The position numbers were made by a program, and so were the translations under genes. DNA of 5,896 bases from Verrucomicrobiota bacterium (lineage in GTDB: Bacteria > Verrucomicrobiota > Verrucomicrobiia > Opitutales > Opitutaceae), in the NCBI GenBank assembly GCA_023443985.1, contig JAEZSJ010000111.1, forward strand, positions 1-5,896, given 5' to 3'. Each line of letters opens with the position of its first letter. Within the stretch, counting starts at the first letter, position 1. Of this stretch, positions 1 to 5,896 are shown one piece after another. The notes below the pieces were generated by a model. That model did no database searches. It was not told the origin of the DNA and was given only the letters and a program-made list of their open reading frames with translations.

Positions 1-1637
1 GGGGGGCCGCCCGGCGCCGCGCCCACCGCCTGCACCGCCGCGACCTTGTCCTCGGGCAGGAGATCGCCGCGCGCCTCGTCCACCCCGACCTCCCGGGCGA
101 TCGCATCGACCGTGCGCTGGTTGTCCCCGCTCAGTATCACAATGGTGCGGACGCCGGCGGCGTGCAGGGCCGCGAGCGCATCGCGGGCGTGCGGTCGCAC
201 GGCGTCGCCGAGGGCGACGAGGCCGAGCACACGGCCCGCTTGGTCGCGGGCCGGCAGTTCGCCCACGACGATCGCCGTCCGTCCCTGCGACTCGATCCGC
301 GCGAGCCGTTGTTCCAGCTCGGGCGAGCACACGCCGAGCTCGTGGGCGAAACGGTGGTTGCCGACGAACACGCGCCGGCCGTCGAGCACGGCTTCGGCGC
401 CGCGGCCCGCGCGGGCCTGGAAGTCCGTGGCCGGGCCGGTGCGGCAACCCCGCTCCCGCGCGTGGTCCACGATCGCCCGGGCCAACGGGTGAGACGAATG
501 CCCGTCGATCGCCGCCGCGACGGAGAGGGTCTCCTCCGCGCTCGCCTCGCCGGATTCCACCGCGAGCACCCGCGGTCTGCCCTCGGTGAGCGTCCCGGTC
601 TTGTCCAGGGCGAGCGCGCGCAACTGGCCGATCGCCTCGAGGTACGCGCCGCCCTTCACGAGCACGCCGCGGCGGGCCAGCGCGGTGAGCCCGGCGACGA
701 TGCTCACCGGTGTGGAGATGACCAGCGCGCACGGGCACGCGATGATCAACAGCACGCAGGCCCGGTAGAGCCACACGTTCCACGCGCCGCCGAGCGCGAG
801 CGGCGGGACGAGGAACACGGCCAGCGCGACGAGCGCCACCGAGGGCGTGTAGCGGCGGGCGAACTCGTCCACGAAGCGTTGCAGCGGCGCCCGGCGCGCC
901 TGCGCGTCCTCGACGAGCCGGATGATGCGGGCGAGCATCGAGTCGCCGGCCGGCTTCGTGACGCGGATGTCGAGCGAACCCTCGCCGTTGATCGTGCCGG
1001 CGAAGACGTCGTCGCCGGCGCGTTTCTCGACCGGCACGGACTCGCCCGTGATCGGCGCCTGGTTTACGGCGGAGCGGCCGGCCACGACGACGCCGTCGAG
1101 CGGGATGCGTTCGCCGTTGCGCACGAGCACGAGCGTATCGACGGCGATTTCGCCCACGGGACGCGCGATGACGCCGTCGGAGGTTTTCACCGACGCCTGA
1201 TCCGGAGCAAGTTCGAGCAGGGCGCCGACGGCGCGACGGGCCCGCCGGTCGGCCCAGCCCTCGAGCCACTCGGCGACACCGAACAGCACGACCACGGTCG
1301 CCGCCTCCACCCACTCGCCGATGCAGGCCGCACCGACGGTCGCGAGCACCATGAGGAGGTTGATGTTGGGCCGCAGCTGGCGGAGGGCCCGCCAGGCGCT
1401 CGGCAGGAGGAACCAGCCGCCGAGCGCCACCGCGGCGAAAGCAAGTCCGCGGACGAGCGCTCCGGGGACGGCGTTGGTCCAGTGCAGGGCGAGGGCGGCG
1501 AGGTTGCACGCGGCGGCCAGTGCCAAGCTGCGCGTCGGCCACGGGTTGGCTTCGCCAGGGTTGGGGTCGCCGCAGTGGCCGCAGCAGCTACCGTGTTCCT
1601 GCGTGCGCGGGTGTTTCTCGCTGGGGCCGTGGCTCAT
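1..1637 (-). CDS. P1B-type heavy-metal-translocating ATPase (Zn/Cd/Pb class likely), 3' end outside window
   Basis: ATP-driven exporter of metal cations from cytoplasm to periplasm; the first 545 residues are visible. I translated it from the ATG at 1637-1635, which has no in-frame start codon between it and the czcA stop. Residues 1-24 are polar with a Cys/His cluster (HGSCCGHC, 15-22). There is no HMA domain with a GMxCxxC motif. Hydrophobic segments lie at about 37-56, 60-78, 93-106 and 108-126, the last containing GVAEWLE as in ZntA/CadA relatives. The actuator domain carries ITGES (196-200). TM segments follow at about 264-284 and 288-309, the latter with the metal-binding CPC (301-303). 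The phosphorylated aspartate is D345 in DKTGTLTEG. The nucleotide domain has SHP (382-384, P1B-specific His383), GRG (411-413) and SGDN (503-506; TGD is more usual). The frame runs off the left edge after LPEDKV, just before the expected GDGxND loop. The 73-base gap after czcA has no terminator I can see, so co-transcription is likely. There is no clear Shine-Dalgarno. The TM8 residues that would confirm metal class are outside the window. Confidence 0.95.
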   Translation of the reverse strand, partial: MSHGPSEKHPRTQEHGSCCGHCGDPNPGEANPWPTRSLALAAACNLAALALHWTNAVPGALVRGLAFAAVALGGWFLLPSAWRALRQLRPNINLLMVLATVGAACIGEWVEAATVVVLFGVAEWLEGWADRRARRAVGALLELAPDQASVKTSDGVIARPVGEIAVDTLVLVRNGERIPLDGVVVAGRSAVNQAPITGESVPVEKRAGDDVFAGTINGEGSLDIRVTKPAGDSMLARIIRLVEDAQARRAPLQRFVDEFARRYTPSVALVALAVFLVPPLALGGAWNVWLYRACVLLIIACPCALVISTPVSIVAGLTALARRGVLVKGGAYLEAIGQLRALALDKTGTLTEGRPRVLAVESGEASAEETLSVAAAIDGHSSHPLARAIVDHARERGCRTGPATDFQARAGRGAEAVLDGRRVFVGNHRFAHELGVCSPELEQRLARIESQGRTAIVVGELPARDQAGRVLGLVALGDAVRPHARDALAALHAAGVRTIVILSGDNQRTVDAIAREVGVDEARGDLLPEDKVAAVQAVGAAPGGP

Positions 1638-1710
1638 GGCTGGCGGTTGGGTCGACGATGGTGTTGACGGAACGAGGCGGCGTGCGGCTGGCCGGTGTGG
1701 GGCCGAAGTC

Positions 1711-4700
1711 TCATGGGCGCGTGGCGGCGGGCTCAACGTGGTCCTTCTCGAAGCGGTCGTACAGCGCGGGCAGCAGGACGAGCGTGAGGAAGGTCGCGCT
1801 CACGATGCCGCCGATGACGACGGTCGCCAGCGGGCGTTGGACCTCGGCCCCCGCCCCGCCGGCGAGCGCCATCGGCAGGAACCCCAGCGAGGCCACGAGC
1901 GCGGTCATGAGCACGGGGCGCAGGCGCGTGAGGGCCCCCTCGATCGTCGCCTCGCGCACGGTGCGGCCCTGCTCGCGGAGCTGGTTGAAGCAGCTCACGA
2001 GCATGAGGCCGTTGAGCACGGCCACACCGCTGAGCGCGATGAACCCGACGCCGGCGGAGATGGAGAACGGCAGGCCGCGCAGCCAGAGCGCGAAGACGCC
2101 GCCGGTGACGGCGAGCGGGATTCCCGAATACACCAGCAGCGCCTGCCTGAGGCTGCCGAACGCCACGAAGATCAACAGGAAGATCACGCCGAGCGCCACC
2201 GGCACGATCACGGCGAGGCGGCTGCGCGCCTCCTGGAGGTTCTTGAACTGCCCGCCGAACTCGATCGCGTAGCCGGGCGGCAACTGGATCGCGGCCCGCA
2301 CCCTGGCCTGCGCCTCGCGGACGAAGCTCTCCACGTCGCGCCCGCGCAGATTGACCATGATCGCGGCGCGGCGCTGGCCGGACTCGCGGGCGATGCTGTT
2401 GACCTTCTCCGTCACCACGAAGTCGGCGACCTGTCCGAGGGTGATCACGCCCTCCGCGTGCGCCGAGCGCAGCGGCAGGTGCTTCAACTCGTCGAAGGCG
2501 GCGCGGAGGTGCTCGGGCAGGCGCACGACGATCGGGTGGCGGCGGTTGCCCTCGACGATCACGCCCGGTTCGGCGCCGGCGAGCGCGGTGGCCACGGTGG
2601 CGTTCACCTCGCTCGCGTGGACGTTGTAGCGCGACATGGCGTCGCGCCGCAGCCTGATCTCGAGCAGCGGGGCCTTGCCGAGCGCGTCGAACTCGACATC
2701 CGCCGCGCCGGGTACGGTCTCGAGCAGTTCGCGCACTTCGCCGGCGAGGCGTTCGATCTCGGCATAGTCGTCGCCGAACACCTTCACGGCGATGTCGGCG
2801 CGGGTGCCCTCGAGGATCTCGTTGAAACGCATCTCGATCGGCTGGGAGAAGAGGTGCGATTCGGCGGGCATCTGCGTGGCGAGCAGGGCGGCCATGCGGG
2901 TGGCGACCGCGTCCTTGGTGGGCCGGCGGCCGTGTTCATCCGGCGGCCACTGGTCGAGCGGTCGGTAGAAGATGTAGGTGTCGGCGACGTTCACGCCCAT
3001 CGGATCGGTGGCGACCTCGGCGGTGCCGATGCGGGAGAAGGTGTGCGTCACTTCCGGGAAATGCTCCCGGATGACGCGCTCGGCGCGCTCCTGCATCTCG
3101 ATCGAGGCGTCGAGACCGATGCTGGTCGTGCGGATCATGTGGGTGGCGAACGAACCCTCGTCGAGCTGCGGGACGAACTCCGCCCCGAGCCGCGTGAACA
3201 CCACGCCGGCCAGCACGAAGAGTGCGGCGGCCCCGGCGACGCAGAGCCAGCGCAGGCGCAGCGCGGCGGCGAGCGTCGGTCGGTAGACCGCCTTGGCGAA
3301 GCGCACGACCAGGTTGTCCTCCTCGGCGATGCGGCCGCGGAGGAAGTACGAGCAGAGCACCGGCATGAGCGTGAGCGCGAGGAGCAGCGCGCCGACCAGC
3401 GCGTAGATGACGGTGAGCGCCATCGGCCGGAACATCTTCCCCTCGATGCCGGTGAGCGAGAGCAACGGCACGTACACGATCGTGATGATGAATACACCGA
3501 AGAAGGTCGGACGGCCCACCTCCTTGGCCGCGGCGAGCACGGTGTGCAGGCGCTCCTCCCGCGTGAGCGGGCGCCGCAGTTCGTGCTGCCGCCGGCCGAG
3601 GCGCCGCACGATGTTTTCGACCATCACGACGGCGCCGTCGATGATCAAGCCGAAGTCGACCGCGCCCAGGCTCATCAGGTTGCCGGAGACGCCGAAACGC
3701 ACCATGCCCGTGATCGCGAAGAGGAACGACAACGGGATCGCCAGCGAGACGATCAGTGCCGCGCGCCAGTTGCCGAGCAGGGCCAGCAGCACGGCCACGA
3801 CGAAGACGGCGCCCTCGACGAGGTTCTTCTCCACGGTGGCGATCGTGCGGTCAACGAGGTCGGTGCGGTCGTAGACGGTGGTGAGCACGACGCCCGGCGG
3901 CAGCTTGGGGCGGATCTCGTCGAGCTTCGCGGCGACGCGGCGGGCGACGACGCGCGAGTTCTCGCCGGCGAGCATGAGCGCCGCGCCGAGCACGGCCTCG
4001 CGGCCGTTGTACGTGGCGGATCCGGTGCGCAGGCTGCTGCCGATGCCGACCTCGGCGAGATCGCGCAACAGGAGCGGGCGTGGCGCCGCGCCGCGGAACT
4101 TGACCGGCAGCTCCGCGATCTCCGCGACGGTCTGCACGCGGCTGTCGGCACGGATCGCGATCTGCTCGCCGCCGATCTGCACGGTGCCGCCGCCGGCGTT
4201 GTCGACGTTCTCACCGATGATCTCGGCGAGTTCGGCGAACGTGACCCCCGCGGCGAGCAGGGCCTCGGGCCGCGGTTGCACGACGATCTGTTTCTCGTGG
4301 CCGCCGGAAGCGTTGACCTCGGCGATGCCGGGCACGGTGCGCAGCGCGGGTTTCACCACGAAGTCGTGGACGAGCTTGAGCTCCATGAGCTGCTCGGCGC
4401 GGGAGGCGGGTCTGGCGGGGGCGTCGTCGGCGTAGTCGACCACGTAGTAGAAGATCTCGCCGAGGCCGGTGGTGATCGGGGCGAGCTTCGGCGCGAGGCC
4501 GGGAGGGAGCTCGCCGACGGCGTTCTGCAGGCGCTCGCTCACGAGCTGGCGGGCTCGGTAGACATCGGCACCGTCGGCGAAGACGAGGGTGACCTGCGAG
4601 AGCCCGGTCTTGGAGAGCGAGCGCAGCTCGGTCATCCCGGGCACGCCGCTCATCTCCATCTCGATCGGAAAGGTGACGAGCTTCTCGATCTCCTCGGGCG

Positions 4701-4869
4701 CGAGGCCCTCGACCTCGGTGTTGATCTGTACCTGGGTGTTGGTGATGTCGGGGGTGGCGTCGACCGGCAGCCGCAGCGCCGCCCAGAGGCCGGCGCCGAG
4801 CAGGGCCAGCGCCCCGAGCAGCACGAACACGCGCTGCCGCAGGGAGAATTCCAGAATCTTGTCGATCAT
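1711..4869 (-). CDS. czcA: CzcA-type RND heavy-metal efflux pump, inner-membrane subunit
   Basis: Proton-driven inner-membrane transporter of the HME-RND family, moving divalent metal from the periplasm (or inner membrane) into the tripartite exit duct. It has 1052 residues, the normal full length. It starts MIDKILEFSLRQRVFVLL, the standard family N-terminus, with TM1 at about 13-33, the early PDITNTQVQI motif and a first periplasmic porter domain. TM2-6 lie at about 335-510. TM4 carries DFGLIIDGAVVMVEN, with D405, D411 and E418 in the positions of the proton-relay acids D402, D408 and E415 of Cupriavidus CzcA. This is the HME1/HME2 divalent-cation signature, unlike the CusA type used for Cu+/Ag+. 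The EMRFNEILEG segment begins at residue 679, followed by a VKVFGDD motif. TM7 is at about 541-560, FGGQFKNLQEA follows the second porter domain, and TM8-12 are near the C-terminus. The start lies 26 bases after the adaptor stop, with no clear Shine-Dalgarno; the upstream bases are pyrimidine-rich. Zn/Cd/Co specificity is inferred from motif class. Confidence 0.97.
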   Translation of the reverse strand: MIDKILEFSLRQRVFVLLGALALLGAGLWAALRLPVDATPDITNTQVQINTEVEGLAPEEIEKLVTFPIEMEMSGVPGMTELRSLSKTGLSQVTLVFADGADVYRARQLVSERLQNAVGELPPGLAPKLAPITTGLGEIFYYVVDYADDAPARPASRAEQLMELKLVHDFVVKPALRTVPGIAEVNASGGHEKQIVVQPRPEALLAAGVTFAELAEIIGENVDNAGGGTVQIGGEQIAIRADSRVQTVAEIAELPVKFRGAAPRPLLLRDLAEVGIGSSLRTGSATYNGREAVLGAALMLAGENSRVVARRVAAKLDEIRPKLPPGVVLTTVYDRTDLVDRTIATVEKNLVEGAVFVVAVLLALLGNWRAALIVSLAIPLSFLFAITGMVRFGVSGNLMSLGAVDFGLIIDGAVVMVENIVRRLGRRQHELRRPLTREERLHTVLAAAKEVGRPTFFGVFIITIVYVPLLSLTGIEGKMFRPMALTVIYALVGALLLALTLMPVLCSYFLRGRIAEEDNLVVRFAKAVYRPTLAAALRLRWLCVAGAAALFVLAGVVFTRLGAEFVPQLDEGSFATHMIRTTSIGLDASIEMQERAERVIREHFPEVTHTFSRIGTAEVATDPMGVNVADTYIFYRPLDQWPPDEHGRRPTKDAVATRMAALLATQMPAESHLFSQPIEMRFNEILEGTRADIAVKVFGDDYAEIERLAGEVRELLETVPGAADVEFDALGKAPLLEIRLRRDAMSRYNVHASEVNATVATALAGAEPGVIVEGNRRHPIVVRLPEHLRAAFDELKHLPLRSAHAEGVITLGQVADFVVTEKVNSIARESGQRRAAIMVNLRGRDVESFVREAQARVRAAIQLPPGYAIEFGGQFKNLQEARSRLAVIVPVALGVIFLLIFVAFGSLRQALLVYSGIPLAVTGGVFALWLRGLPFSISAGVGFIALSGVAVLNGLMLVSCFNQLREQGRTVREATIEGALTRLRPVLMTALVASLGFLPMALAGGAGAEVQRPLATVVIGGIVSATFLTLVLLPALYDRFEKDHVEPAATRP

Positions 4870-4895
4870 GTCGGGTGGGAGAGTGGAGTGGCGTT

Positions 4896-5615
4896 TCAGT
4901 GGCTGTGGCCGCCGCCCTTGGTCAGGCGGAGCTCGGTGAGCCAGAGCTGTTGGACGGCGGTGATGGCGACCTCGTCGCCCTCGTGGAGACCGTCGAGGAT
5001 CTCGATGAGCTTGTCGTCGCCCGCGCCGGGGCGGACGGGGGTACGGAGGAGATGGGCGCCGTGGCGCAGGTAGACAAACGTGCCGGTCGCGGTTCGCAGC
5101 AGCGCGCTGCGTGGCACGGCGAGGCTGGTGCGCGGAGGGCTGTGGAGAACGAGGTTGCGCGTGGCGCCGAGCTCGGGTTGTCCCGACAATTCCAGGACGA
5201 CCTCGACCTGCCCGAGGGCGGAGGCGAGGTCGTGCCGGGCGCCGAGCAGGCGGGCCTCCGCGGGCGGGTGGCGCCCGAGGGCGTCGGCGACTTCGGCTGG
5301 CACCAGCGCACTGGCGCGCGCGGGCGGGCCGGGATCGAAGACTGCGGCGATGATTTCGAACGTGGGCGCGATGGGCCGCTCGCGGACGGCGGCCGTGCGC
5401 AGCCCGAGGGCGGCGGCGGTCTCGGGGGCGAGCAGGAGGCCCCGACCCGCGCGGAAGCGCGTCGGGGCGGCGGCGGTTTCGTCGGCGTGTTCGGACTCGT
5501 CGTGATCGTGGTGGTCGTGGGTCTCGGCGTGGTCGGCATCGTCGTGGGGGGCGCCGCAGCCGACGAGCACGAGGAACGCGGCGAGCGGAAGCGCCGGTGT
5601 GAAGAGGCGGTTCAC
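4896..5615 (-). CDS. czcB: Short CzcB-type RND efflux adaptor lipoprotein
   Basis: Periplasmic adaptor (membrane fusion protein) that would link the CzcA transporter to the outer-membrane factor; 239 residues. The GTG start is supported by the AGGAGGT site, by the four-base GTGA overlap with the upstream stop, and by the signal peptide that begins right there. Residues 1-19 form a lipoprotein signal (Asn-Arg, then a hydrophobic core) ending in the lipobox LVGC, with Cys20 as the lipidated residue. Residues 24-46 are His/Asp/Glu-rich (HDHHDHDESEH) and probably bind metal. The C-terminal half matches adaptor beta-barrel and membrane-proximal regions: SALGQVEVVLEL at 132-143, VPRSALLRTATGTFVYL at 167-183, LRTPV at 190-194, and EILDGLHEGDEV at 205-216. 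It ends in ELRLTKGGGHSH. Typical CzcB/CusB adaptors are about 350-500 residues. Here only about 30 residues lie where the two lipoyl half-motifs and alpha-hairpin normally sit, so both appear absent. The frame is intact, so this looks like a genuine short form and not a frameshifted gene. Confidence 0.87.
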   Translation of the reverse strand: MNRLFTPALPLAAFLVLVGCGAPHDDADHAETHDHHDHDESEHADETAAAPTRFRAGRGLLLAPETAAALGLRTAAVRERPIAPTFEIIAAVFDPGPPARASALVPAEVADALGRHPPAEARLLGARHDLASALGQVEVVLELSGQPELGATRNLVLHSPPRTSLAVPRSALLRTATGTFVYLRHGAHLLRTPVRPGAGDDKLIEILDGLHEGDEVAITAVQQLWLTELRLTKGGGHSH

Positions 5616-5896
5616 GGTCGGACCTCCTGCACTTCGATCTCGAGTCCGGTGAGCAGCTGGAGTTCGCCGGCGTTTTCGAGCGCCTCCTGCTGGGTCTCGT
5701 GGAGCGCATCGATGGCCTCGAGGTACGAGTTCTGCAGCTCGACGTAGGTGGAGAGCGGCACGGCCCCGAGGCGGTAGTGGCGATCGGCGAGGGCGGCGGC
5801 GTCGCGGAAGCGCGCGGCGCTGTCGGGCGCCCACCGCTCGATCTCGGCGCGCTTCGCCGCATAGGCGTGGGCGGCGGCGATCACCGCGCGTTCCAT
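5612..5896 (-). CDS. Outer-membrane efflux factor (TolC/CzcC type), C-terminal 94 residues, 5' end outside window
   Basis: This would be the outer-membrane channel of the tripartite metal pump, letting substrate cross from periplasm to the outside. The frame is open to the right edge and ends in TGA at 5614-5612. The methionine codon exactly at the edge is probably internal, because family members are usually 400 or more residues long. The visible part is helical and fits the last coiled-coil repeat of the OEP family: a YRLGAVPLSTYVELQ segment, then a long amphipathic helix with alternating Leu, Glu and Gln, then the short LLTGLE ending common in these proteins. No membrane strand or signal peptide is visible because the N-terminus is missing. 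The stop overlaps the adaptor start by four bases, so the two are translationally coupled. The family call rests on the C-terminal pattern plus the czcB and czcA neighbours. The CzcC subfamily is inferred from context. Confidence 0.85.
   Translation of the reverse strand: MERAVIAAAHAYAAKRAEIERWAPDSAARFRDAAALADRHYRLGAVPLSTYVELQNSYLEAIDALHETQQEALENAGELQLLTGLEIEVQEVRP
5622..5628 (-). promoter_or_regulatory. Shine-Dalgarno site for the adaptor gene
   Basis: On the minus strand this reads AGGAGGT, a near-perfect Shine-Dalgarno. The AGGAGG core is separated by seven bases from the GTG at 5615-5613. It lies inside the end of the outer-membrane factor gene. It decides the adaptor start: the in-frame ATG further upstream at 5834 would give an Arg/Pro-rich extension that is only a shadow of the upstream gene. 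Confidence 0.75.

Noticed and set aside
162..1667. Plus-strand open frame of about 500 residues across the ATPase region
   Set aside because: It lies antisense to the ATPase, which has every P-type signature motif (TGES, CPC, DKTGT, HP, GDN). The plus-strand product is low-complexity and resembles no family I know.
1638..1710. Possible terminator or promoter between czcA and the ATPase
   Set aside because: Only a weak four-base GGCC/GGCC pairing is visible near the czcA end, with no T-run. No convincing -35/-10 pair stands out, so I call neither.
1321..5073. A very long open frame on the plus strand (about 1250 residues) opposite czcA and parts of its neighbours
   Set aside because: It is antisense to a clearly conserved RND gene. 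Its translation is an unpatterned run of Arg, Ala, Glu, His, Gly and Asp with no recognisable domain or membrane segment. Long open antisense frames are expected in GC-rich genes with G/C-biased third positions.
5478..5546. Imperfect short tandem-like repeats (GTGGTCGTG-type units) on the plus strand
   Set aside because: They are explained by the His/Asp codons of the adaptor's metal-binding tether and not by an independent DNA repeat.
4896..5834. Longer adaptor start at the ATG 5834-5832 (312 residues)
   Set aside because: The extra N-terminal 73 residues are Arg/Pro-rich shadow of the outer-membrane factor gene and would bury the signal peptide and lipobox. The GTG at 5615 has a strong Shine-Dalgarno and starts the signal peptide directly.
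4870..5862. Upstream extension of the czcA frame beyond its ATG at 4869
   Set aside because: The roughly 330 extra residues are Arg/Pro/Ser-rich, overlap the adaptor and outer-membrane factor genes, and precede the canonical CzcA N-terminus MIDKILEFSLRQRVF.

Overview
The window is GC-rich bacterial chromosome or accessory DNA carrying one tightly packed heavy-metal efflux operon. All genes lie on the minus strand, so transcription runs from the right edge to the left edge. In transcription order they are: the C-terminal part of a TolC/CzcC-type outer-membrane factor (cut by the right edge), a short lipoprotein CzcB-type adaptor, a full-length CzcA-type RND metal/proton antiporter, and a P1B-type metal-transporting ATPase (cut by the left edge inside its catalytic domain). 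The outer-membrane factor and RND genes imply a Gram-negative (diderm) cell. The high GC and the style of the short adaptor remind me of Opitutaceae-like Verrucomicrobiota, but that is a weak taxonomic guess from memory.

Layout: 5896-5612 outer-membrane factor; 5615-4896 adaptor, which overlaps the previous stop by four bases and has its own Shine-Dalgarno; a 26-base gap; 4869-1711 CzcA; a 73-base gap; 1637-1 P-type ATPase. There is no gene-free stretch longer than 73 bases. I see no RNA genes, mobile elements, repeats, CRISPR arrays or convincing terminators. The operon promoter must lie beyond the right edge.

Function: the ATPase would pump divalent metal (probably Zn2+, Cd2+ or Co2+) from cytoplasm to periplasm. 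The CzcCBA-type tripartite pump would then move periplasmic metal out of the cell using the proton gradient. The CzcA transmembrane signature, with D405, D411 and E418 in a DFGxxxDGxxVxxEN context, points to divalent cations rather than Cu+/Ag+.

The system itself is a known type and not a new one. The points worth a second look are two reduced components: an adaptor of only 239 residues with no room for the usual lipoyl and alpha-hairpin regions, and an ATPase whose N-terminus has a short Cys/His cluster in place of a folded HMA metal-binding domain.
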